A stretch of DNA of 64,000 bases from Phaeacidiphilus oryzae TH49. Its GTDB lineage: Bacteria > Actinomycetota > Actinomycetes > Streptomycetales > Streptomycetaceae. Numbering within the stretch: position 1 is the first letter of the stretch; each line of letters opens with the position of its first letter. The translations under genes and the position numbers were made by a program. The notes under the pieces were generated by a model. It ran no database searches. It was not told where the DNA came from and saw nothing but the letters and a program-made list of their open reading frames with translations. Below are positions 47,823 to 55,836 of this stretch, one piece after another. The stretch is taken from assembly GCF_000744815.1 (NCBI RefSeq), contig NZ_JQMQ01000004.1:372001-436000 (forward strand), given 5' to 3'.

Positions 47823-50800
47823 ATGTCTCGTAGGCCGGGCGCGCGCGAAGGCACGGGTGGGGGCTGGCAGTTCTGGGTGGATCGGGGCGGCACCTTCACC
47901 GACGTGGTCGGCCGCGCACCGGACGGGCGGATCCGCACCCGCAAGCTGCTCTCCGAGGACCCGGAGCGGTACGAGGACTCCGCGGTGGCGGGGATCTGCG
48001 CCCTGCTGGCGGAGGAGCCCGGCGAGATCGACTCGGTCCGGATGGGCACCACGGTGGCCACCAACGCCCTGCTGGAGCGCACCGGCGAGCGCACCGCGCT
48101 GCTGATCACCCGCGGCTTCGCGGACGCCCTGCGGATCGGCTACCAGAACCGGCCGCGGATCTTCGCCCGGGAGATCGTCCTCCCCGAGCAGCTGTACTCC
48201 CGCGTCGTCGAGGTGGACGAGCGGATCGCCGCGGACGGCGCCGTCCTCCGCCCGCTGGACCGCGACCGGCTGGCCGCCGACCTGCGGCGGCTGCGGGCGG
48301 ACGGATTCGACTCGGTGGCCGTGGTCCTGATGCACAGTTACCTCCATCCGGGCCACGAGGAGGCGGTCGGCGAGCTGGCCGCCGAGGCCGGGTTCTCGCA
48401 GGTCTCGCTCTCCAGCGAGGCCAGCCCGCTGCAGAAGCTGGTGCCGCGCGGGGACACCGCCGTGGTGGACGCGTACCTCTCGCCGATCCTCCGCCGCTAC
48501 GTCGCCGGGGTCGCCGACCGGCTGCCGGGCGTGCGGCTGATGTTCATGCAGTCCAACGGCGGGCTCACGGAAGCCGGCCGGTTCCGCGGCAAGGACGCGG
48601 TGCTGTCCGGGCCGGCCGGGGGCATCGTCGGGATGGCCCGGATGTCCCGGCTGGCCGGCTTCGAGCGGGTGATCGGCTTCGACATGGGCGGGACCTCCAC
48701 CGATGTCTCCCACTTCGCCGGGAGCTACCAGCGCAGCTACGACAACCAGGTCGCCGGCGTCCGGCTGCGCGCGCCCATGCTGGACATCCACACCGTGGCC
48801 GCCGGCGGCGGCTCGGTGCTGCACTTCGACGGCAGCCGCTACCGGGTCGGCCCCGACTCGGCCGGCGCCTCGCCCGGCCCCGCCTGCTACCGCGCGGGCG
48901 GGCCGCTCACCGTCACGGACGCCAACCTCCTCCTCGGACGGGTCCAACCGGCCCACTTCCCCCGGGTGTTCGGGCCCGGCGGCGACCAGCCGCTGGACGC
49001 CGGGCTGGTCCGCCGCCGCTTCGCCGAGCTGGCCGCCGGGATCCGCGAGCGGACCGGGGACGACCGCACTCCGGAGGATGTCGCCGAGGGCTATCTGCGG
49101 ATCGCCGTCGCCAACATCGCCAACGCGGTGAAGCGGATCTCGGTCCAGCGCGGGCACGACATCACCCGCTACGCGCTGACCTGCTTCGGCGGCGCGGGCG
49201 GGCAGCACGCCTGCGCGGTCGCCGACTCGCTCGGCATCCGTACGGTCCTGGTCCCGCCGCTGGCCGGGGTGCTCTCCGCGCTCGGGATGGGGCTCGCCGA
49301 CACCACCGCGCTGCGCGAGCAGTCGGTGGAGGCGCCGCTGGACGGCGGCCCCGAGGCGATCCGGCAAGTGGTGGCGGCCGCCGACCGGCTGGCCGAGTCC
49401 GCGCGCGCCGAACTCCTGGCGGAGGAGGTGCCGGAGGAGAGGATCCGGGTGCTGCGCCGCGCGCATCTGCGCTACGACGGCACCGACACCGCCGTCCCGG
49501 TGGAGCTCGCCGACCCTGAGTCCATGCGGGCGGCCTTCGAGGACGGGCACCGCAGGCTGTACTCCTTCGTGCTGGACCGGGCGATCGTGGTCGAGGCCGT
49601 CGCCGTGGAGGCGGTCGGCACCGCCTCGGCGGTCGACCTCTCGGCGCTGGCCCCGCCCGCCCCGGCGCCGGGGGACCGCGCCCCCGGGGAGGCCGGCACC
49701 GCCCGGTTGTACAGCGGCGGCGCCTGGCGCGAGGTCCCCCTGCTCCGCCGCGAACTCCTCCCCGGCGGCCGCGAGGTGACCGGCCCCGCCGTGATCACCG
49801 AGGCGAACGCCACCACCGTGGTGGACGAGGGCTGGCGGGCCGTCCTGGACCCGGCCGGGCAGCTGCGGATCAACCGGGTCGCCGCCCGCCCGGACGCCGC
49901 CGTCGGCACCGAGGCCGACCCGGTGCTGCTCGAGGTCTTCAACAACGCCTTCATGTCGGTCGCCGAGCAGATGGGCGCCCGGCTCGCGGCGACCGCGCAG
50001 TCGGTCAACATCAAGGAGCGGCTGGACTTCTCCTGCGCCCTCTACGACCCGGCCGGCAACCTGATCGCCAACGCCCCGCACATGCCCGTCCACCTGGGCT
50101 CGATGGGCTCGGCGGTCAAGGAGGTCGTCCGGCGCGCGGCCGGCCGGCTGCGCCCCGGCGACGCCTACGCCGTCAACGACCCCTACCACGGCGGCACCCA
50201 CCTGCCCGACGTCACCGTGGTCACCCCGGTCTTCGACGAGCCGGGGAGGGAACTGCTCTTCCTGGTCGCCTCCCGCGGCCACCACGCCGAGATCGGCGGC
50301 ATCGCCCCCGGCTCGATGCCCGCGGACAGCCGCCGCATCGAGGAGGAGGGCGTCCTCTTCGACGACTGGCTGCTGGTGGAGAACGGCCGCTTCCGGGAGG
50401 CGGCCACCCGCGCCCTGCTGACCTCGGGCCGCTACCCGTCCCGCGCCCCGGACACCAACCTGGCCGACCTCCGCGCCCAGATCGCCGCCAACCGCAAGGG
50501 CGTCGACGAGGTGGGGCGGCTGGTCGAGGAGTTCGGACTGGACGTGGTGCACGCCTATATGCGGCACGTGCAGGACAACGCCGAGGAGGCGGTGCGCCGA
50601 GTGGTGGACTCCCTCGCCGACGGCGAGTACCGCTACCGGACCGACTCCGGTGCCGTGATCGCCGTCCGAGTCGCCGCCGACCGCGCCGGGCGCACCGCCA
50701 CCCTGGACTTCACCGGCAGCTCCGCCCAGCTGCCCTCCAACTTCAACGCCCCCTCCTCGGTGGTCACCGCCGCCGTCCTCTACGTCTTCCGGACCCTGGT

Positions 50801-52145
50801 CGCCGAGGACATCCCGCTGAACGACGGCTGCCTGCGACCGCTGCGGATCCTCGTCCCGGCCGGTTCGATGCTCGCCCCCCGGCATCCGGCCGCGGTGGTC
50901 GCGGGCAACGTCGAGACCTCGCAGGCCGTCACGGGCGCCCTCTACGCCGCCCTCGGCGCCCAGGCCGAGGGGTCCGGCACGATGAACAACGTCACCTTCG
51001 GCAACGCCCGCCACCAGTACTACGAGACGGTCGCCTCGGGCTCCGGGGCCGGTCCCGGCTTCGACGGAGCGCCGGTCGTGCAGACCCATATGACCAACTC
51101 CCGGCTCACCGACCCCGAGGTGCTGGAGTGGCGCTTCCCGGTGCTGGTCGAGGAGTTCCGGGTGCGGGCCGGAAGCGGCGGCGCGGGCCGGTGGCGCGGC
51201 GGCGACGGCGCCGTCCGCCGGATCCGCTTCCGCGAGCCGATGCGGGTCAGCATCCTCTCCGGCCACCGCCGCGTCCCGCCCTACGGGATGGCCGGCGGGG
51301 AGCCGGGCGCCCTGGGCGCCAACCGCGTCGAACGCGCCGGCGGCGGCACCGAGCAGCTGGCCGGCTCCGCCTCGGCAGAGGTCGGCCCGGGCGACGTCCT
51401 GGTGGTCGAGACGCCCGGCGGCGGGGGCTACGGGCCGCCGGAGGAGCCGCCCGCCGGGCCGCCGCCGCGGCTGCCGCCGGCACCCCGGCCGGCAGCGCCG
51501 TCAGCCCCAGATCCGTTCCGCGTAGGCGATGAAGTTGCCGCCCATGATCTTGGCGATCTGCTCCTCGCCGAAGCCCCGGCGCTCCAGCAGCCGGGCCAGT
51601 TCCCGGAACTGGTCGACCCCGCGCAGCTCCAGGACGAAGGGGAGGGTGTCGGCGCGCTCGCCCGTCGCCCCGGTCCCGGTCCGCGCCCGCTCGGCGACCT
51701 GCCGGGCGATCTGGGCGCGGTAGGCGTCCAGGTCGTCGATGGGGGTGACGGTGCCGTCGGTGCCGATGCCGACGGCGTCCTCGCCGCAGACGTCGACCGC
51801 GTGGGCGATGTGCTCGACCACGTCCGCCGGGGTGGCGTGCCCGGAGGCGCTGAGGAACGGCATGAAGTAGATGCCGACGAAGCCGCCGCGCTCGGCGACC
51901 AGCCGCAGCTCCTCGTCCGTCTTGTTGCGCGGAAGGTCGGTCAGCGCCCGGCAGCCGGTGTGGTTGACGGAGACCGGCCGCGCGGAGACCCGGGCGGCCT
52001 CCAGGCAGGTGCGCTCGCCGCTGTGCGAGAGGTCGACCATCAGGCGGTGCTCGTTGAGCAGCCCCACCACCTCCCGGCCGAGGCCGGTCAGCCCCGGTTC
52101 TCCGGGGCCATCGCGCCGTCGCCCAGCGCGTTGGCCGGGTTGTAG
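47823..52145 (+). CDS. Fused HyuA-HyuB hydantoinase/5-oxoprolinase-like protein with run-on C-terminus
   Basis: The frame gives 1,440 residues. HyuA part: an N-terminal domain ([30 protein letters not shown]), the ASKHA-like core ([15 protein letters not shown] near residue 285) and [13 protein letters not shown]. HyuB part from about residue 695: [21 protein letters not shown]-like [23 protein letters not shown] and [10 protein letters not shown]. These enzymes open hydantoin, 5-oxoproline or related rings using ATP. Homology-like sequence ends at TPGGGGYG near residue 1204, as in normal members of about 1,200 residues. No stop follows; about 236 more codons run antisense through the convergent dipeptidase gene. 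The natural stop appears to be lost or frameshifted near 51.44-51.53 kb. Confidence 0.8.
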   Translation: MSRRPGAREGTGGGWQFWVDRGGTFTDVVGRAPDGRIRTRKLLSEDPERYEDSAVAGICALLAEEPGEIDSVRMGTTVATNALLERTGERTALLITRGFADALRIGYQNRPRIFAREIVLPEQLYSRVVEVDERIAADGAVLRPLDRDRLAADLRRLRADGFDSVAVVLMHSYLHPGHEEAVGELAAEAGFSQVSLSSEASPLQKLVPRGDTAVVDAYLSPILRRYVAGVADRLPGVRLMFMQSNGGLTEAGRFRGKDAVLSGPAGGIVGMARMSRLAGFERVIGFDMGGTSTDVSHFAGSYQRSYDNQVAGVRLRAPMLDIHTVAAGGGSVLHFDGSRYRVGPDSAGASPGPACYRAGGPLTVTDANLLLGRVQPAHFPRVFGPGGDQPLDAGLVRRRFAELAAGIRERTGDDRTPEDVAEGYLRIAVANIANAVKRISVQRGHDITRYALTCFGGAGGQHACAVADSLGIRTVLVPPLAGVLSALGMGLADTTALREQSVEAPLDGGPEAIRQVVAAADRLAESARAELLAEEVPEERIRVLRRAHLRYDGTDTAVPVELADPESMRAAFEDGHRRLYSFVLDRAIVVEAVAVEAVGTASAVDLSALAPPAPAPGDRAPGEAGTARLYSGGAWREVPLLRRELLPGGREVTGPAVITEANATTVVDEGWRAVLDPAGQLRINRVAARPDAAVGTEADPVLLEVFNNAFMSVAEQMGARLAATAQSVNIKERLDFSCALYDPAGNLIANAPHMPVHLGSMGSAVKEVVRRAAGRLRPGDAYAVNDPYHGGTHLPDVTVVTPVFDEPGRELLFLVASRGHHAEIGGIAPGSMPADSRRIEEEGVLFDDWLLVENGRFREAATRALLTSGRYPSRAPDTNLADLRAQIAANRKGVDEVGRLVEEFGLDVVHAYMRHVQDNAEEAVRRVVDSLADGEYRYRTDSGAVIAVRVAADRAGRTATLDFTGSSAQLPSNFNAPSSVVTAAVLYVFRTLVAEDIPLNDGCLRPLRILVPAGSMLAPRHPAAVVAGNVETSQAVTGALYAALGAQAEGSGTMNNVTFGNARHQYYETVASGSGAGPGFDGAPVVQTHMTNSRLTDPEVLEWRFPVLVEEFRVRAGSGGAGRWRGGDGAVRRIRFREPMRVSILSGHRRVPPYGMAGGEPGALGANRVERAGGGTEQLAGSASAEVGPGDVLVVETPGGGGYGPPEEPPAGPPPRLPPAPRPAAPSAPDPFRVGDEVAAHDLGDLLLAEAPALQQPGQFPELVDPAQLQDEGEGVGALARRPGPGPRPLGDLPGDLGAVGVQVVDGGDGAVGADADGVLAADVDRVGDVLDHVRRGGVPGGAEERHEVDADEAAALGDQPQLLVRLVARKVGQRPAAGVVDGDRPRGDPGGLQAGALAAVREVDHQAVLVEQPHHLPAEAGQPRFSGAIAPSPSALAGL

Positions 52146-52588
52146 GTCAACTGCACGACCCGGACGCCGCGTTCGGCGAAGAGCGCGGTCCGCTCGGTGG
52201 CGGTGGCGGCGTCCTCGCCGAGCGCGACGGCGTTCTGGAACCCGTAGACGACGCCGATCCGGCCCTCCGCGTGGGCCCGCCGGATGTCCCCCGCGCCGCG
52301 CACGTGCAGCAGCGCCTCGGGGTTGCGGGCCAGATGGCCGTCCCAGACGTCCAGTTCGTGCAGCGTGTGCTCGAACGGCGGGTGGTCGCCCAGGGTGTAG
52401 CCCAGGGTGATGTTGACCGCGGTGAGGCCGGCCGCCCTGGCGTCGGCCAGGGCGCGGGCGTCGATCACCATCTCCTCGCTGGTCTGGTCGAGGTTGCCGA
52501 GGGCGTCCCCGGCCGGGTTCGGGTTGTCCAGGCAGCCGAGGGCGTTGACCACCGGGTAGGGGAGGGCCGGGGTGCTCCGGGCGCTCAT
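51501..52588 (-). pseudogene. Membrane dipeptidase (renal dipeptidase family), frameshifted
   Basis: Two consecutive minus-strand ORFs encode the two halves of one zinc dipeptidase (PF01244-like). The first (52588 to 52088, 166 residues) has the [17 protein letters not shown] segment, and the second (from about 52087) continues [25 protein letters not shown], with [14 protein letters not shown] and [12 protein letters not shown] single missing base near 52091 (GGGGCTGACC where GGGGCCTGACC is expected) breaks the frame. Restored, it would have about 361 residues. Its ATG overlaps the amidohydrolase stop (ATGA). It lies under the run-on of the hydantoinase gene. It may be a real pseudogene or a sequence error. 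Confidence 0.75.
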
Positions 52589-53898
52589 GCCCCGACCTCC
52601 CCGTTCGCCCCGGCCATGGCCCGGAACTCCGAGCGCTCGTGCCGCCGGCCGCGCTTGACGACCAGTCGGACGCTGCGCAGCCGCCGGATGTCGGCGGTCG
52701 GGTCCTCGGCGAGGACGACCAGGTTGGCCAGCTTCCCCGGCTCGACGGTGCCCATCCGCTCCTGGGCGCCGATGCTCACCGCGCCCGCCCAGCTCGCGCA
52801 GCGCAGCGCCTCGACGGGGCTCAGCCCGCAGCGCTCGACCAGGAACTCCAGCTCGTCGAAGACGGCCGGCCAGGGCTCCGCCGGCTCCGGATCGCGGTCG
52901 GTGCCCGCGCAGACGGTGACTCCGGCCCGGTGGGCCTGGGCGGTGAGCGCCGCGGAGAGGGCGTCATTGGCCCGGGCCCGGCTCAGCGCCTCGGCGTCCG
53001 CTGCCGGGTCCTCCGCCAGCTCGCGGGCGATCCGGCCCCACAGGGAGGCCGTCGCGTCCAGTACCGTGCCGCGCTCCCGCATCTCCTCGAAGAGCCGCGC
53101 CAGCTCCGGGTCCTGACCTGCCGTCAGCCGCGGGTAGTCGATCGGCGGCTTGTCCCGGTAGGTGGTCAGCGGCCGCTCGGCGAGCTGGTGGGCCATCAGC
53201 TGGACGTGCGAGACCGAGTCCACCCCGGCGGCGATCACCTCCCCGGGCGAGGCCGGGAAGACGGCGGCGTGCGCCCAGGCGGCGATCCCCTGGCGGTGCG
53301 CCTCCTCGGTGATCGCGGCCACCGTGCGGCCCGGGAGGTCGGCGTAGATCTTGATCGCGGTGGCGAAGGTGCCGCGGGCCATGGCGACGGCGAGCGGCAG
53401 GTCGGTGTCCTCCCGGATCGCCTGCATCCAGGGCACCTCGCCCGGCGTCGCGCCCTGCGAGACCTGCCAGGTGCGCGGGTCGTCGAAGAAGGTCGGCCCG
53501 GCCATCAGGGCCGCGTAGTGGACGTCCGGCGCCTCGATCTCGCCGACCAGGGCGGCCCTGGCGATGTCGGAGACCTGGCGCAGGTCGTCGGCCATGTCCC
53601 GGGTGGCGGTGACGCCGCCGTAGAGGTCCCGGCGCAGGGTGGTCTCGGCCAGCCGGCGGTCCGGCGGGGTGGCGATGTGCTGGTGGGCGTCGATCAGACC
53701 GGGTATCAGGTGACAGCCCGTCAGATCGATCTCCTCGACGCCGGACTCGGAGAGCTCGGCCGAGGACAGCTCGGCGTCGGGCAGCACGCGGGCGATCCGC
53801 TCGCCCTCGACCAGCACGGTGGTCCGCGGGCGCGGCGGCCCGCCCGTCCCGTCGATCAGCGTCGCTCCTCGGTACGCCACCGCCATCGGCACCGCCAT
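52585..53898 (-). CDS. Amidohydrolase family protein (imidazolonepropionase/prolidase-like)
   Basis: A 437-residue metal-dependent hydrolase. The N-terminal composite domain (YRGATLIDGTG) is followed by LIPGLIDAHQHIATPP with the HxH-like metal motif near residue 75, GVTATRDMAD, IKIYADLPG (Lys position), QGIAAWAHAAV, SVSHVQLM and TVCAGTDRDPEPA, where the Asp is the last metal ligand. The C-terminal end VEPGKLANLVVLAEDP is standard. GGGAGGATC precedes the ATG. It is the first gene of a minus-strand operon with the dipeptidase, and it is divergent from IclR. It likely hydrolyses amide or peptide bonds, in keeping with the hydantoinase and dipeptidase next to it. Confidence 0.85.
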   Translation of the reverse strand: MAVPMAVAYRGATLIDGTGGPPRPRTTVLVEGERIARVLPDAELSSAELSESGVEEIDLTGCHLIPGLIDAHQHIATPPDRRLAETTLRRDLYGGVTATRDMADDLRQVSDIARAALVGEIEAPDVHYAALMAGPTFFDDPRTWQVSQGATPGEVPWMQAIREDTDLPLAVAMARGTFATAIKIYADLPGRTVAAITEEAHRQGIAAWAHAAVFPASPGEVIAAGVDSVSHVQLMAHQLAERPLTTYRDKPPIDYPRLTAGQDPELARLFEEMRERGTVLDATASLWGRIARELAEDPAADAEALSRARANDALSAALTAQAHRAGVTVCAGTDRDPEPAEPWPAVFDELEFLVERCGLSPVEALRCASWAGAVSIGAQERMGTVEPGKLANLVVLAEDPTADIRRLRSVRLVVKRGRRHERSEFRAMAGANGEVGA

Positions 53899-53948
53899 CG
53901 GCAGATCCTCCCCTTCGGAGACCGGGTGCGCGGCAACAGTCGACACTC

Positions 53949-53979
53949 TGTTACAACTGTTGCAACACATGCTTCAATG
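53949..53979 (-). promoter_or_regulatory. Amidohydrolase promoter with IclR-type repeats in its spacer
   Basis: On the minus strand TTGAAG (53979-53974) is followed at 16-18 bp by TGTAAC/TAACAG. Between them lies TGTTGCAACA (53958-53967), a perfect 10-bp palindrome, next to the near copy TGTTACAACT (53949-53958), 9 bp apart. GTTGCAAC-like palindromes are common targets of IclR regulators in this group. Confidence 0.6.
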
Positions 53980-54043
53980 AGTGAGACAACCCTAGCCCAG
54001 CCCGCCGTCCTGTCCACCCTCGTCCGGGACCATCGAGGATCAC

Positions 54044-54847
54044 GTGCCCGCATCCGCTACCTCCGCCGTCGACAAGGCGCTGGACCTGATCGAGGCGGTG
54101 GCCGGCTCCGACCGGCCGCTGCGGCTCACCGAGCTCGCCGAGCGGCTCGGCATGCACCGCGCCACGGCCTACCGGGTGCTGGCCGACCTGGTCCGGCGCG
54201 GCTGGGTGCTGCGCCTGGGCGACCACTACCTGCCGGGCGCCGCCGTCCTGCGGCTGTCCCGGACGGCGGCCGCCGTCTCACTGGCCGGAATCGCCCGCCC
54301 GGTGCTGGAGGCCCTCTCCGCCAGGACCGCGATGATGGTCAACCTCCAGACCCTGGCCGCCGACCGGGCCCGGGTGGTGGACGTGGTCCGCCCCGAGCGG
54401 CTGGCGATGATCAGCGACCTGCGGGACGAACTGCTGCCCGTCCACCGCTTCTCCGGCCCGCTCGCCCTGGTCGCCGCCCTCGACGCGGAGGCCCGCGCCC
54501 CGTATCTGCGCCCCGCCGAGGCGGACGGCCGTCCGCTGGACGGCCCGGACGGCCTGCGGGCCGCGCTCGACCGCACCGCCCGTACCGGCTTCGCCCTCCA
54601 GCGCGGCCGGATCCAGCAGCTGGTCGGCTCGCTCAGCCGCGCGGTGCTCCCGGCCGAGGGCGCCCCGCCGGTCTGCGCGCTGACCCTGGTCGGCCCGGCG
54701 GCCGAGTTCGGCGACGAGCGACTGCCGGACCTGGAGCGGGAGTTGCGCCTGGCCGCCGACGAACTCCGCGGCGTACTGGCCGAATGGACCGCGGGCGGCC
54801 GAACCCGCGGCGGCCCCACCACACCCCTGGGAGCGGCACATGAGTGA
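54044..54847 (+). CDS. IclR family transcriptional regulator
   Basis: A 267-residue IclR-type regulator. The HTH is at residues 5-65 (AVDKALDLIEAVAG, then LAERLGMHRATAYRVLADLVRRGWV), and the effector GAF-like domain at 75-255 (RPVLEALSARTAMMVNLQTL, MISDLRDELLPVHRFSG). GTG is assumed as the start, with GAGGATC just before it. It overlaps the ornithine cyclodeaminase-like gene by 8 nt and so is cotranscribed with it. It is divergent from the amidohydrolase operon and sits beside tandem GTTGCAAC-type repeats, so control of both arms is likely. Confidence 0.85.
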   Translation: MPASATSAVDKALDLIEAVAGSDRPLRLTELAERLGMHRATAYRVLADLVRRGWVLRLGDHYLPGAAVLRLSRTAAAVSLAGIARPVLEALSARTAMMVNLQTLAADRARVVDVVRPERLAMISDLRDELLPVHRFSGPLALVAALDAEARAPYLRPAEADGRPLDGPDGLRAALDRTARTGFALQRGRIQQLVGSLSRAVLPAEGAPPVCALTLVGPAAEFGDERLPDLERELRLAADELRGVLAEWTAGGRTRGGPTTPLGAAHE

Positions 54848-55787
54848 GGACGCCCTGGCCGAAGCGCTGATCCTGGACCGGGCCGGCACCGAGGCCGCCC
54901 TGGAGCCCGGCCGCCTGATCCGGTCGGTCGAGCGCGCGCTGATCGCGATAGCCCGGGACGCGGTCTCCAGCCCGCCCCGGATAGCCGCCCGCAGCCCGCA
55001 CGGACTGCTCGGCGCGATGCCCGGCCACGTCCCCGGCCTGGGCCTGGCCGCCAAGCTGATCACCGTCTTCGCGGACCCGGCGCGCCCGGGCCGCAGCGCC
55101 CACCGGGGCCTGGTCGCCCACTTCGACGAGCGGACCGGCAGGCTGCTGGCGCTGCTGGACGCCGAGCCGCTGACCGCCGCGCGCACCGCCGCCGTCTCGG
55201 TGCTGGCGCTGCGCGCCCTGGCCCGTCCGGACGCCCGCCGGATCGCCGTCCTCGGCACCGGCGCCCAGGCCGACGCCCATCTCGCCCTGCTGAACACCCA
55301 GGCCGGGGACGGCCTCTCGGTCACCGTCGCCGGTCGCGACGAGCGGCGGGTCCGCGCCCTGGCCGAGCGGCACGGCGCGGCGGCGGCGCCCTCCATCGAG
55401 GCGGCGGTCCGGGCCGCCGACGCGGTCCTGTGCTGCACCGGCGCCAGCGAGCCCCTGCTGCGGCGGGAGTGGCTGGCGCCCGGCACCCATGTCGGCTCGG
55501 TGGGCGGCTCCGAGGGCCCCGAACTCGACCCGGCGACCGTCCGCGCGGCGGATCTGTTCGCCGAGTGGCCGGGGGCCGCCGCCTCCCCGCCGCCGGCCGG
55601 CGCCCATGAGCTGCAGGGCGTCCCGGCCGAGCGGATCACCCTCCTGGGCGAGGTGCTGGACGGCGGCCGCCCGGGCCGCACGGATCCGGAGCGGCTCACC
55701 GTCTTCAAGTCCACCGGCCACGCCGCCCTGGACGTCGCGGCGGCGGCCACCGCCCACGCCGTCGTCACGGGAGGCGGGGAGGCGTAG
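54840..55787 (+). CDS. Ornithine cyclodeaminase/mu-crystallin family protein
   Basis: A 315-residue NAD(P)-binding protein of the OCD/mu-crystallin family, members of which act as ornithine cyclodeaminase, alanine dehydrogenase or cyclic imine (pyrroline/piperideine) reductase. Features: PPRIAARSPHGLLGAMPGHVP near residue 43, LAAKLITVFADP, LLALLDAEPLTAARTAAVSVLA (family signature), and the Rossmann loop IAVLGTGAQADAHLAL near residue 135. A proline-type ring chemistry would suit the hydantoinase, dipeptidase and amidohydrolase neighbours. Overlaps the IclR gene by 8 nt. Confidence 0.85.
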   Translation: MSEDALAEALILDRAGTEAALEPGRLIRSVERALIAIARDAVSSPPRIAARSPHGLLGAMPGHVPGLGLAAKLITVFADPARPGRSAHRGLVAHFDERTGRLLALLDAEPLTAARTAAVSVLALRALARPDARRIAVLGTGAQADAHLALLNTQAGDGLSVTVAGRDERRVRALAERHGAAAAPSIEAAVRAADAVLCCTGASEPLLRREWLAPGTHVGSVGGSEGPELDPATVRAADLFAEWPGAAASPPPAGAHELQGVPAERITLLGEVLDGGRPGRTDPERLTVFKSTGHAALDVAAAATAHAVVTGGGEA

Positions 55788-55812
55788 GCGGGAAGGCGCA
55801 GGCCCGCTGCCC

Positions 55813-55836
55813 GGCCTCCTGGCCTCCTGGCCTCAG
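55813..55836. repeat. 8-bp tandem repeat at a stop codon
   Basis: GGCCTCCT is repeated nearly three times and runs into the TGA stop of the GH84 gene on the minus strand. Confidence 0.65.
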
